Below, piece after piece: positions 34,212-43,435 of a DNA stretch of 64,000 nt. Within the stretch, counting starts at the first letter, position 1; each line of letters starts with the position of its first letter. The notes beneath the pieces were generated by a model. It searched no databases and was not told where the DNA came from. It saw only the letters and a list, made by a program, of their open reading frames with translations. The stretch lies in assembly GCF_041915215.1 (NCBI RefSeq), contig NZ_JAYSBV010000001.1. One strand, written 5' to 3'. The position numbers were made by a program, and so were the translations under genes. The DNA is from Zoogloea sp021286885. GTDB lineage: Bacteria; Pseudomonadota; Gammaproteobacteria; Burkholderiales; Rhodocyclaceae.

Positions 34212-35405
34212 TTAAACGTCCAGGATCAGGCGGGCGGGATCTTCCAGGGCTTCCTTCATGGTGACCAGACCCAGCACGGCTTCGCGGCCGTCGATGATGC
34301 GGTGGTCGTAGGACATGGCCAGGTAGTTGATCGGACGAACAACCACTTGACCGTTTTCGACCACGGCGCGGTCCTTGGTGGCGTGGATGCCGAGGATCGC
34401 GGACTGGGGCGGGTTGATGATGGGGGTGGACATCATGGAACCGAACACACCACCGTTGGAGATGGAGAAGGTGCCACCGGTCAGCTCTTCGAGGGAGATC
34501 TTGCCGTCCTTGGCCTTCTGGCCGAATTCGGCAATCTTCTTCTCGATGTCGGCGATGGACATTTGATCCACATCACGCAGGATGGGCACCACCAGGCCAC
34601 GGGGGGAGCCGACAGCGATACCGATGTCGATGTAGCCATGGTAGATGATGTCGTTGCCATCAACGGAGGCGTTCAGGATGGGGAACTTCTTGAGGGCGGC
34701 AACGGCAGCCTTCACGAAGAAGCCCATGAAGCCCAGACGCACGCCATGGGCCTTCTCGAACTTGTCGCCGTATTGCTTGCGCAGGGCCATGATCGGCGCC
34801 ATGTTCACCTCGTTGAAGGTGGTCAGGATGGCGTTTTCGTTCTTGGACTGGATCAGGCGCTCGGCAATACGGGCACGCAGACGGGTCATGGGCACGCGCT
34901 GTTCCGGACGGTCGCCAGTGGCGATGGTCACGGGGGCGGGAGCGATGCCGGGGGTGGCGCCAGCAGCCTTGGGCTGAGCGGCAACGGCATCTTCCTTGGT
35001 CACACGACCACCACGACCGGAACCGGCCACGTCACCCACGGCAACACCCTTCTCGTCGAGGATCTTGCGGGCGGCGGGGCTGGCGGCAGCCACAGCAGCG
35101 GCAGGCGCGGCGGCCGGGGCAGCAGCCGGAGCTGCGGCAGCGGCGGGGGCGCCAGCAGCGGCCTTGGCTTCGGTGTCGATGGTGGCGATGATTTCGCCGG
35201 AAGTGACGGAATCACCGTTGGCCTTGACGATCTTGACCAGCACGCCGTCAGCGGGGGACGGGGTTTCGAGCACGACCTTGTCGGTCTCGATGTCGATCAG
35301 GTTTTCGTCACGGGAAACGGCATCGCCTTCCTTCTTGTGCCAGCTCACGAGGGTGGCTTCGGAAACGGACTCGGACAGTTGCGGTACTTTGACTTCGATC
35401 AGCAT
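34212..35405 (-). CDS. odhB: Dihydrolipoyl succinyltransferase (E2)
   Basis: A 397-residue core subunit of 2-oxoglutarate dehydrogenase. One lipoyl domain (residues 1-78, lipoyl Lys in IETDKVVLE), an Ala/Pro linker, the E3-binding domain (ASPAARKILDEKGV...GRGGRVTKEDAV), and the catalytic domain with the His-Asp motif YDHRIIDGREA. It joins E1 (odhA) upstream and E3 downstream. Confidence 0.95.
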   Translation of the reverse strand: MLIEVKVPQLSESVSEATLVSWHKKEGDAVSRDENLIDIETDKVVLETPSPADGVLVKIVKANGDSVTSGEIIATIDTEAKAAAGAPAAAAAPAAAPAAAPAAAVAAASPAARKILDEKGVAVGDVAGSGRGGRVTKEDAVAAQPKAAGATPGIAPAPVTIATGDRPEQRVPMTRLRARIAERLIQSKNENAILTTFNEVNMAPIMALRKQYGDKFEKAHGVRLGFMGFFVKAAVAALKKFPILNASVDGNDIIYHGYIDIGIAVGSPRGLVVPILRDVDQMSIADIEKKIAEFGQKAKDGKISLEELTGGTFSISNGGVFGSMMSTPIINPPQSAILGIHATKDRAVVENGQVVVRPINYLAMSYDHRIIDGREAVLGLVTMKEALEDPARLILDV

Positions 35406-35446
35406 GTGGATTCTCCCTAGTTTTCAGATCAGTTCGAAAAGCCTGG

Positions 35447-38272
35447 TCAGGCCTTGATTTCACCAAAGGCGTTTTCGATGACTGCCTTCTGTTGTGCGTT
35501 GTGCTTGGCGTAGTAGCCGACTGCGGGGGATGCGGCAGCAGGACGGGCCACCAGCAGGAACTTGTGGTCCACGCTGAGGTTGCTGTCCAGATGGTGGCGG
35601 GAAGCCAGCCAGTACCAGACACCCTGGTTACGCGGCTCTTCCTGCACCCACACCACTTCCTTGGCGTTCGGGTACTTGTTGACCTCGGCAGCCATGGCAT
35701 CGGCGGGGAACGGGTAGAGCTGTTCCATACGAACGATGGCGATGTCGTCGATGTTGTTGGCACGACGGTGCGCCAGCAGTTCGTAGTAGATCTTGCCGGA
35801 GCACAGCAGGACACGCTTGACCTTGTTGGCGTCGAGTTGCTCGACTTCGCCGATCACGGTCTGGAAGGTGCCCTTGGAGAGATCGTCCAGAGAGGAGATC
35901 GCATCCTTGTGACGCAGCAGGGACTTGGGAGTGATGATCACCAGCGGCTTGCGCAGCTTGCGGACGGCCTGGCGGCGCAGCAGGTGGAAGATCTGGGAGG
36001 GGTTGCTCGGGATGCACACTTCCATGTTGTGCTCGGCGCACAGTTGCATGTAGCGCTCGATACGGGCGGAAGAGTGCTCGGGGCCCTGGCCTTCGTAGCC
36101 GTGGGGCAGCATCATCACGAGGCCGCACTGACGACCCCACTTGGCTTCACCGGAGCTGATGAACTGGTCCAGCACCACTTGGGCGCCGTTGGCGAAGTCA
36201 CCGAACTGGGCTTCCCAGATCACGAGCTGGTTGGGCTCGGCGGAGGCGTAACCGTATTCGAAGGCCAGCACGGCCTCTTCGGACAGCACGGAGTCGTAGC
36301 AGTAGAACGGAGCCTGACCTTCACGGATGCTCTTGAGCGGGTAGAAGGTGCCGTTGTGCCATTCGTCGCGGTTCTGGTCGTGCAGGGCTGCGTGGCGGTG
36401 GAAGAAGGTGCCACGCCCCACGTCCTCACCCGACAGGCGCACGCCAAAGCCTTGCACCACCAAGCTGGCGTAGGCCAGGTTTTCACCCATACCCCAGTCG
36501 AGGGGCAGCTCGCCCGCACCCATGGCCTTGCGATCGTCGATGATCTTCTTGACGCGGGGGTGGAGGGTAAAGCCTGCCGGAGTGGTGGTCAGGGCTTCGG
36601 TCAGGCGCTTCAGCTCGGCCATGGGCACGGTGGTGTCGCACTGGTCGGTGTAGGGCTTGCCGTTGTAGGGGCCCCAATCCTGGGCGTACTGACGCTTGAA
36701 GTCGGAGAGCACCGGGTTGGACAGCAGCTCGCCCTTGTCGAGCGCGGCGCGGTAGTCCTTGATGAACTGGTCGGGTTCGCCGTCCTTCATCACGCCCAGC
36801 TGGGTCAGCTTGTCCGCGTACAGCTTGCGGGTGCCCGGGTGCTTGGCGATCTTCTTGTACATCAGGGGCTGCGTGACCATGGGCTCGTCGGCTTCGTTGT
36901 GGCCGAGCTTGCGGTAGCAGACGATGTCGATGACCACGTCCTTCTGGAACTGCTGGCGGTATTCCACGGCCAGCTCCATGATGAAGGCCACGGCTTCGGG
37001 GTCGTCGCCGTTCACGTGGAAGATCGGGGCTTCCGCCATCTTGAAGATGTCGGTGCAGTACAGGGAGGAGCGGTAATCGCGGGGATCGGAAGTGGTAAAG
37101 CCGATCTGGTTGTTCACCACGATGTGAATCGTGCCGCCCGTGCCGTAGCCACGGGTCTGGGCAAAGTTCAGCATTTCCTGGTTCACGCCCTGGCCGGCGA
37201 CGGCAGCGTCACCGTGGATCAGGACGGGAATGACCTGGGCCTTGCCGTTTTCGCCGCGACGGGTCTGACGGGCATAGACGGAGCCTTCGACCACCGGGTT
37301 CACGATTTCCAGGTGGGAGGGGTTGAAGGCCAGGGTCAGGTGGACCGGGCCGCCCTCGGTCATGACGTCGCTGGAGAAGCCCATGTGGTACTTCACGTCG
37401 CCCGCGGACAGGTCGGCAGCAGCCTTGCCTTCGAATTCGGAGAACAGCATGCTGGGCGCCTTGCCCAGGGTGTTCACCAGCACGTTCAGACGGCCCCGGT
37501 GGGCCATACCGACGACGATTTCCTGCACGCCATTGCGGCCAGCCACGCGAACCAACTCGTCCATGGCGACGATGGTGCTTTCACCACCTTCCAGGGAGAA
37601 GCGCTTCTGACCCACATACTTGGTGTGCAGGTAGCGTTCGAGGGTTTCGGCAGCGGTCAGGCGCTCCAGAATGCGGCGCTGATGCTCGGCCTTGAAGGCC
37701 GGCTTGCCACGCACGGGCTCCAGGCGGGCCTGGATCCAGCGCTTTTCACCGATGTCGGTGATGTACATGTACTCGGCGCCGATCGTGCTGCAGTAGGTCT
37801 GGCGCACGGCGTCGAGGATTTCGCGCAGGGTGGCGCGATCACCGGGCAGCCCGTGGAAGGAGCCGGTGTTGAAGGATTCGTTCAGGTGCGCTTCGGTGAA
37901 ACCGTAGTGCGAGAGTTCGAGCTCGCTGATTTCAGGGCGCTCGGTACGCTTGAGGGGATCCAGCTGAGCCCAGCGGGTACCCAGGAAACGGTGCGCGTTG
38001 ATCAGTTGCAGGACGGAAACCTGCTTCTGGTCGGAGCCGGTTTCGACCACGGTGCGAACCGGACCACGCTTGGCCATTTCGGCAAAGGCGTTGATGATCG
38101 GGTTATGGGCCACATCACGGCCATTACCCGGGGTGTTCTGAAGGGCATCGAAATAACTACGCCACTCGTCCGAGACCGAACCCGGATTCTCGAGATAGTT
38201 CTCGTAGAGCTCTTCAACGAACGGCGCATTCGTGCCGAACAGCTGAGAGCTTTCGATAAGCTGCTTAATCAT
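35447..38272 (-). CDS. odhA: 2-oxoglutarate dehydrogenase E1 component
   Basis: A 941-residue thiamine-diphosphate enzyme that decarboxylates 2-oxoglutarate. MIKQLIESSQLFGTNAPFVEELYENY is the family N-terminus that binds E2/E3; GMAHRGRLNVLVNTLGK, IHGDAAVAGQGVNQE, RKLGHNEADEP and LPHGYEGQGPEHSSARIERYMQL are diphosphate and substrate motifs. It begins after a long hairpin that separates it from gltA. Confidence 0.95.
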   Translation of the reverse strand: MIKQLIESSQLFGTNAPFVEELYENYLENPGSVSDEWRSYFDALQNTPGNGRDVAHNPIINAFAEMAKRGPVRTVVETGSDQKQVSVLQLINAHRFLGTRWAQLDPLKRTERPEISELELSHYGFTEAHLNESFNTGSFHGLPGDRATLREILDAVRQTYCSTIGAEYMYITDIGEKRWIQARLEPVRGKPAFKAEHQRRILERLTAAETLERYLHTKYVGQKRFSLEGGESTIVAMDELVRVAGRNGVQEIVVGMAHRGRLNVLVNTLGKAPSMLFSEFEGKAAADLSAGDVKYHMGFSSDVMTEGGPVHLTLAFNPSHLEIVNPVVEGSVYARQTRRGENGKAQVIPVLIHGDAAVAGQGVNQEMLNFAQTRGYGTGGTIHIVVNNQIGFTTSDPRDYRSSLYCTDIFKMAEAPIFHVNGDDPEAVAFIMELAVEYRQQFQKDVVIDIVCYRKLGHNEADEPMVTQPLMYKKIAKHPGTRKLYADKLTQLGVMKDGEPDQFIKDYRAALDKGELLSNPVLSDFKRQYAQDWGPYNGKPYTDQCDTTVPMAELKRLTEALTTTPAGFTLHPRVKKIIDDRKAMGAGELPLDWGMGENLAYASLVVQGFGVRLSGEDVGRGTFFHRHAALHDQNRDEWHNGTFYPLKSIREGQAPFYCYDSVLSEEAVLAFEYGYASAEPNQLVIWEAQFGDFANGAQVVLDQFISSGEAKWGRQCGLVMMLPHGYEGQGPEHSSARIERYMQLCAEHNMEVCIPSNPSQIFHLLRRQAVRKLRKPLVIITPKSLLRHKDAISSLDDLSKGTFQTVIGEVEQLDANKVKRVLLCSGKIYYELLAHRRANNIDDIAIVRMEQLYPFPADAMAAEVNKYPNAKEVVWVQEEPRNQGVWYWLASRHHLDSNLSVDHKFLLVARPAAASPAVGYYAKHNAQQKAVIENAFGEIKA

Positions 38273-38350
38273 GGGCGACCACCTGGCTTATGTCTGTTTT
38301 ATTAAAGGTATCTGCGACGGTGGGGAGACTTCCCTGATTGTGATCTTGGT

Positions 38351-38399
38351 AAAACAGGGCAGGTTGTCGAGATTCCCTCCGACAACCACGCCCTGTTTT
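38351..38399. terminator. Long hairpin between gltA and odhA
   Basis: AAAACAGGGC (38351-38360) pairs with GCCCTGTTTT (38390-38399), and GGTTGTCG (38362-38369) with CGACAACC (38380-38387), a nearly 18-bp stem with T-rich ends on both strands. It should end or attenuate gltA transcription before odhA and may also define the odhA leader. Confidence 0.75.
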
Positions 38400-38430
38400 C
38401 CTTATGTTTCCCCCTCCCCCTCCGGCAAAC

Positions 38431-39726
38431 TTAGCCGCGCTGGGCCAGCGGCACGACGTCGCGGCGAGCGGCGCCGATGTACAGCTGACGCGGGCGACCG
38501 ATCTTGTACTCCGGATCGGTGATCATTTCTTCCCATTGGGTCATCCAGCCAACAGTCCGAGCCAGCGCGAAGATGCAGGTGAACATGTCGGTCGGGATGC
38601 CCAGGGCCTTCTGAACGATACCGGAGTAGAAGTCGACGTTCGGGTAGAGCTTCTTCTGAACGAAGTAGTCGTCTTCCAGAGCGATCTTTTCCAGTTCCAT
38701 GGCCAGCTTGAACAGACGGTCGTTTTCGAGACCGAGTTCGCTGAGCACGTCGTGGCAAACCTTGCGCATGAGCTTGGCGCGGGGGTCGAAGTTCTTGTAG
38801 ACCCGGTGACCGAAGCCCATGAGCTTGAAGCTGTCGTTCTTGTCCTTGGCGCGGGCGATGTATTCACCAACGCGGGACACGTCGCCGATTTCCTCAAGCA
38901 TGTTGAGGCAGGCTTCGTTGGCACCACCGTGGGCGGGGCCCCACAGGCAGGCGATACCGGCAGCGATGCAGGCGAAGGGGTTGGCGCCAGAGGAGCCGGC
39001 CAGACGCACGGTGGAGGTGGAGGCGTTCTGCTCGTGATCAGCGTGCAGGGTGAAGATCACGTCCAGAGCGCGCACCAGCACGGGGTTGGGCACGTACTTT
39101 TCGCACGGGTTGCCGAACATCATGCGCATGAAGTTGGCGGTGTAGTCCAGCTCATTGTCCGGATACATGAAGGGCATGCCGGTGCTGTACTTGTAGGCCA
39201 TCGCAACGATGGTGGGCATCTTCGCAACCAGACGGTTGAAGCTGACATTGCGGTGTTCAGCGTCGGAGAAGTCCATCGCATCGTGGTAGAAGGCAGACAG
39301 GGCACCCACCACACCGGTCATGACGGCCATCGGGTGGGCGTCACGGCGGAAACCGGAGAAGAACTTGGCCAGCTGCTCATGCACCATGGTGTGGCGCTTG
39401 ATGTTGTTCTCGAAATCAAGCTTCTGCGTAGCGTTCGGCAGTTCGCCGTTCTTCAGCAGGTAGGTGACTTCCAGGAAGTTGCAGTTTTCGGCCAGTTGCT
39501 CGATGGGGTAGCCACGGTACAGCAGCTCGCCCTTGTCACCGTCGATGAAGGTAACTTTGGACTGGCAGCTGGCGGTGGACAGAAAACCGGAGTCGTAAGT
39601 GAACAAACCGGTCTTGCCGCCGAGGGTGCGGATGTCGATCACGTCATTGCCGTGGGTACCCACCATGACGGGAAAGTCGACAGTCTTGCCATCTACGGAC
39701 AGTGATGCAGTGCGTTGCGTGGTCAT
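38431..39726 (-). CDS. gltA: Citrate synthase, type I
   Basis: A 431-residue hexameric-type citrate synthase condensing oxaloacetate and acetyl-CoA. Conserved blocks: GDKGELLYRGYPIEQLAE, catalytic His in LHADHEQNAST and MGFGHRVYKNFDPRA, GGANEACLNML, and the C-terminal RPRQLYIGA. It lies 60 bases after sdhE in the TCA block. Confidence 0.95.
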   Translation of the reverse strand: MTTQRTASLSVDGKTVDFPVMVGTHGNDVIDIRTLGGKTGLFTYDSGFLSTASCQSKVTFIDGDKGELLYRGYPIEQLAENCNFLEVTYLLKNGELPNATQKLDFENNIKRHTMVHEQLAKFFSGFRRDAHPMAVMTGVVGALSAFYHDAMDFSDAEHRNVSFNRLVAKMPTIVAMAYKYSTGMPFMYPDNELDYTANFMRMMFGNPCEKYVPNPVLVRALDVIFTLHADHEQNASTSTVRLAGSSGANPFACIAAGIACLWGPAHGGANEACLNMLEEIGDVSRVGEYIARAKDKNDSFKLMGFGHRVYKNFDPRAKLMRKVCHDVLSELGLENDRLFKLAMELEKIALEDDYFVQKKLYPNVDFYSGIVQKALGIPTDMFTCIFALARTVGWMTQWEEMITDPEYKIGRPRQLYIGAARRDVVPLAQRG

Positions 39727-39786
39727 GTATTGATCCCTTTTTTCCCTGTATGAAACTCCAGCTCCCTAGCGATCAATCTACGGCGT

Positions 39787-40023
39787 TCAACCCGACCGCA
39801 GTAGATTGACCATTTCTTTCCAGCGTTCCTGCTCGACCGGCTTGCTGCCGTTGACCATGGCCCACAGGTCATGGTCTTCGACGAGCAAGAGGTCGTTCAG
39901 GTCGGCCAGTTGATCATCGGAGAGATGATCAAAATGCCTTTCAAGAAAGCGCGTGAACACGAGGTCGAGCTCCAGAAGAGCCCGACGACACTGCCAGCGC
40001 ACGCGCCCTCTGTTCAGCGTCAT
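39787..40023 (-). CDS. sdhE: FAD assembly factor SdhE
   Basis: A 78-residue all-helical protein that promotes covalent flavinylation of SdhA. MTLNRGRVRWQCRRALLELDLVFTRFLERHF fits the family, but the RGxxE motif reads R-A-L-L-E, with Ala in place of Gly. The ATG at 40023 overlaps the sdhB stop by four bases, supporting this start over the longer frame. Confidence 0.9.
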   Translation of the reverse strand: MTLNRGRVRWQCRRALLELDLVFTRFLERHFDHLSDDQLADLNDLLLVEDHDLWAMVNGSKPVEQERWKEMVNLLRSG

Positions 40024-40730
40024 ACCGCGCGACGGACCATCATGTCTTTGATCTTGCCAATCGCCTTGGTCGGGTTGAGACCCTTGGGACAGACATCGAC
40101 GCAGTTCATGATGGAGTGGCAACGGAAGAGACGGTACGGATCTTCGAGGTTGTCAAGACGCTCGGAGGTGGCTTGGTCACGGGTATCCGCCAGGAAGCGG
40201 TAGGCTGCGAGCAGGCCAGCCGGACCCACGAACTTGTCCGGGTTCCACCAGAAGGACGGGCAGCTGGTGGAGCAGCAGGCGCACAGAATGCACTCGTACA
40301 GCCCGTTCAGCTCTTCCCGGTCTTCGGGGGTTTGCAGACGTTCGCGTTCGGGGGCCGGATCGTTGTTGATCAGATACGGCTTGATGGAGTGGTACTGCTT
40401 GAAGAACTGGGTCATGTCGACGATCACGTCGCGGATGACCGGCAGGCCGGGCAGCGGACGGAGGGTGATCGGCTGAGCCAGGCTGTCAATGCTGGTCAGG
40501 CAGGCCAGACCGTTCTTGCCGTTGATGTTCATGGCGTCGGAGCCACACACACCTTCGCGGCAGGAGCGACGGAAGGACAGGCTGTCGTCCTTGGCCTTCA
40601 GGCGCACCAGCGCGTCCAGCAGCTTCTTGTCGGACTCTTCGAGTTCGACAGAGATGTCCTGCATGTAGGGCTTCTCGTCGCGGTCCGGATCGTAGCGGTA
40701 AATCTTGAACTGTACGGTTCGCTTGCTCAT
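40020..40730 (-). CDS. sdhB: Succinate dehydrogenase iron-sulfur subunit
   Basis: A 236-residue subunit with the 2Fe-2S site (CREGVCGSDAMNINGKNGLAC), and the 4Fe-4S/3Fe-4S sites CILCACCSTSCPSFWWN and CHSIMNCVDVCPKGLNP. It carries electrons from the SdhA flavin to quinone at SdhCD. Length is typical. Confidence 0.96.
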   Translation of the reverse strand: MSKRTVQFKIYRYDPDRDEKPYMQDISVELEESDKKLLDALVRLKAKDDSLSFRRSCREGVCGSDAMNINGKNGLACLTSIDSLAQPITLRPLPGLPVIRDVIVDMTQFFKQYHSIKPYLINNDPAPERERLQTPEDREELNGLYECILCACCSTSCPSFWWNPDKFVGPAGLLAAYRFLADTRDQATSERLDNLEDPYRLFRCHSIMNCVDVCPKGLNPTKAIGKIKDMMVRRAV

Positions 40731-40749
40731 CTTCTATTCTCCGGATCGC

Positions 40750-42543
40750 TCAGTAGGTACGCTTGGCGAGCGCGATCGGCTCAACTTCGGGGGACATGGG
40801 CTGCAGGTTCACCGGCTTGTAGTCCAGACGGTTGCCTTCGCTGTACCACAGGGTGTGCTTGAGCCAGTTCTTGTCGTCACGACCGTTCGGGGTCTCGGCG
40901 CAGTCGATCGCGTCGTCGCGCACGTGGGCGCCACGGGACTCCTTACGGGCTTCGGCAGAGATCATGGTGGCCTTGGCGACCTCGATCAGGTTGTCCAGCT
41001 CCAGGGCTTCCATGCGGGCGGTGTTCCAGACTTGGGACTTGTCCTTGATCTGGGTGACCTTGGCGCGCTCGGCGACAGCCTTGATGCGGGTGACACCTTC
41101 CTTGAGCATGTCGGCGAAACGGAACACGCCGGCGTGCTTCTGCATGGTGCGCTGCATTTCGAGGCGCACGTCGTTGACCTCTTCACCACCGGTCTGCTTT
41201 TCGAGACGGTTGATGCGGGCCAGGGAAGCATCGGCAGCGTTGGCGGGCAGTGCCTTGAGGGGCAGCTGGCCAGCCTTGAAGTCGGCCACCACGGTTTCGC
41301 CAGCAGACTTGCCGAACACCAGCAGGTCGAGCAGGGAGTTGGTGCCCAGACGGTTGGCACCGTGCACCGAGGCGCAGGCGCACTCGCCCGCGGCGTAGAA
41401 GCCGTGCACCGGCACGTTGGGGTTGCCGTCCTTCGGAACGATCACCTGACCCTTGTAGTTGGTCGGGATACCGCCCATCTGGTAGTGGCAGGTCGGCACG
41501 ACGGGGATCGGGGCCTTGATCGGGTCAACACCGGCAAACTGGATCGAGATTTCACGAATGCCAGGCAGGCGCTTCATGATGGTCTCGGGGGACAGGTGGG
41601 TGATGTCCAGCAGCACGTGGTCCTTTTCGGAACCGCAGCCACGGCCTTCGTTGATTTCGGTCACCATGGAACGGGACACCACATCGCGGGAGGCCAGATC
41701 CTTCAGGTTGGGGGCGTAGCGTTCCATGAAGCGTTCGCCAGAGGCGTTACGCAGGATGCCGCCTTCACCGCGCACACCTTCGGTGATCAGCACACCGGCA
41801 CCGGCCACGCCGGTGGGGTGGAACTGCCAGAATTCCATGTCTTCCAGGGGGATGCCAGCACGGGCAGCCATACCCACACCGTCGCCGGTGTTGATGAAGG
41901 CATTGGTGGAGCTGTAGTAGATACGACCAGCACCGCCGGTAGCGAAGATGGTGGCGCGGGCGTGGAAGATGGAGACTTCACCGGTTTCCATTTCCATGGC
42001 GGTCACACCGACCACATCGCCGTCTTCGTTGCGGATCAGGTCGAGGGCCATCCACTCCACGAAGAACTGGGTGTTGGCGCGCACGTTACGCTGATACAGG
42101 GCATGCAGCATGGCGTGGCCGGTACGGTCAGCCGCTGCGCAGGAACGGGACACGGGGGTCTGGCCGTAGTTCTGGGAGTGACCACCGAACGGACGCTGAT
42201 AGATCTTGCCGTTATCGGTACGGTCGAAGGGCATGCCGTAGTGTTCGAGCTCGACCACCACTTCGTTGGCCTTCTTCACCATGAATTCGATGGCGTCCTG
42301 GTCACCCAGCCAATCGGACCCCTTCACGGTGTCGTACATGTGCCAGTGCCAGTTATCCTCGGTGGAGTTGCCGAGGGAGGCGGCCACGCCACCCTGGGCG
42401 GCCACGGTGTGAGAACGGGTCGGGAAGACCTTGGTCAGCACTGCGGTCTTCATGCCGGCTTCGGAAAGCTGCAGTGCCGCCCGCAGACCGGCGCCACCTG
42501 CGCCGACGATCACTGCGTCAAAAGTATGCTTAGCGACTTTCAC
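40750..42543 (-). CDS. sdhA: Succinate dehydrogenase flavoprotein subunit
   Basis: A 597-residue catalytic subunit: VIVGAGGAGLRAALQLSEAG (FAD), RSHTVAAQGGVAASLGN with the His that binds FAD covalently, and the active-site HPTGVAGAGVLITEGVRGEGG and ACASVHGANRLGTNSLLDLLVFG. It starts with GTG directly after the sdhD stop codon, implying translational coupling. Confidence 0.96.
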   Translation of the reverse strand: MKVAKHTFDAVIVGAGGAGLRAALQLSEAGMKTAVLTKVFPTRSHTVAAQGGVAASLGNSTEDNWHWHMYDTVKGSDWLGDQDAIEFMVKKANEVVVELEHYGMPFDRTDNGKIYQRPFGGHSQNYGQTPVSRSCAAADRTGHAMLHALYQRNVRANTQFFVEWMALDLIRNEDGDVVGVTAMEMETGEVSIFHARATIFATGGAGRIYYSSTNAFINTGDGVGMAARAGIPLEDMEFWQFHPTGVAGAGVLITEGVRGEGGILRNASGERFMERYAPNLKDLASRDVVSRSMVTEINEGRGCGSEKDHVLLDITHLSPETIMKRLPGIREISIQFAGVDPIKAPIPVVPTCHYQMGGIPTNYKGQVIVPKDGNPNVPVHGFYAAGECACASVHGANRLGTNSLLDLLVFGKSAGETVVADFKAGQLPLKALPANAADASLARINRLEKQTGGEEVNDVRLEMQRTMQKHAGVFRFADMLKEGVTRIKAVAERAKVTQIKDKSQVWNTARMEALELDNLIEVAKATMISAEARKESRGAHVRDDAIDCAETPNGRDDKNWLKHTLWYSEGNRLDYKPVNLQPMSPEVEPIALAKRTY

Positions 42544-42891
42544 TTACAGCCTCCAGAGAATCTGAACAGCCCAGCCGGCGTAGCCGACGAGCAGAAGAAC
42601 AACGACGGAATGGAGCGTCAGACGCAGACCAACCGGCTTGATGTAATCCATGAAGATGTCCCGCACGCCAATCCAGGCGTGGTAGAAGAGGGACAGGAAG
42701 AACAGGAAGGTCGCGAACTTCATAAAACCGCCACTGAACAGGGCACGCCAGCTCTCATAGGAGCCATCCAGCGTGGTCAGGGCAGCAATCGCGAAGATGA
42801 CGGTGTAGACCGCCATCACAACAGCAGTAACGCGTTGGGCGAGCCAATCACGGAAACCGTAATGGGCGCCGACAATGATGGGCTTTACCAT
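42544..42891 (-). CDS. sdhD: Succinate dehydrogenase membrane anchor D
   Basis: 115 residues with three membrane segments; SLFYHAWIGVRDIFMDYI supplies the haem b His and the quinone-site Asp. It overlaps the sdhC end by seven bases. Confidence 0.93.
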   Translation of the reverse strand: MVKPIIVGAHYGFRDWLAQRVTAVVMAVYTVIFAIAALTTLDGSYESWRALFSGGFMKFATFLFFLSLFYHAWIGVRDIFMDYIKPVGLRLTLHSVVVLLLVGYAGWAVQILWRL

Positions 42892-43274
42892 AGTTTGGCC
42901 ACCAGAAGAACAGTGAGGGTCAGGCTGACGATCAGGACGGTGCGGGCGCTGCTCACGGCAGACTGCTTGTCAACGCCCACATGGACGTCCAGCAGCAGGA
43001 AGCGGATGCCTGCACAGAAGTGGTGCAGGAAGGCCCACAGCAGGCCACAGAGCAGGAGCTTGACGAAGATATTGCTCACCACGCCCTGATAGGCGGCGTA
43101 GGACTCGGGGGAGCCCAGGCTGCTACCCAGCAGGGAGAGCAACACCGGCAGCATCAGGAACAGGCCAGCACCGCTGATCCGGTGCAGGATCGAGACAAAG
43201 CCCGGCAAGGGCAGTCTGATCTCATTCAGCGCCAGATGCTTCGGGCGCTGCTTTTTTACAATCACCTCTGTCAT
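42885..43274 (-). CDS. sdhC: Succinate dehydrogenase cytochrome b subunit C
   Basis: 129 residues: cytoplasmic KKQRPKHLALNEIRLPLPGFVSILHRISGAGLF with the quinone-site Ser/Arg (ILHRISG), three membrane segments, and LLWAFLHHFCAGIRFLLLD with the haem ligand His. GAGGGA precedes the ATG. It is the first gene of the sdhCDAB-sdhE-gltA set. Confidence 0.93.
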   Translation of the reverse strand: MTEVIVKKQRPKHLALNEIRLPLPGFVSILHRISGAGLFLMLPVLLSLLGSSLGSPESYAAYQGVVSNIFVKLLLCGLLWAFLHHFCAGIRFLLLDVHVGVDKQSAVSSARTVLIVSLTLTVLLVAKLW

Positions 43275-43296
43275 AGATTTTCCCTCTAGTAATAAG

Positions 43297-43379
43297 CGAC
43301 TGGGGAGTCGCTCTTTTCCGACAACAAAACTACAAGTATACCCTTATAAATTATTGTCAGGCCGGGCTCTCCTGACAAT
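43297..43379. promoter_or_regulatory. Promoter region of sdhC with inverted repeats
   Basis: Between gntR and sdhC lie a perfect inverted repeat ATTGTCAGG (43353-43361) / CCTGACAAT (43371-43379), a TATACT box on the minus strand at about 43334-43339, and a hairpin AGCGACT...AGTCGCT at about 43299-43316 in the sdhC leader. The first repeat shares TGTC...GACA ends with the palindrome in front of gntR/mdh and could be a second regulator site or the gntR terminator. Confidence 0.45.
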
Positions 43380-43435
43380 TCGGAAGCGTTTGTTCAATAA
43401 AACCGCACAAGCAACAGGCTTGCGCATGGCTGTTT

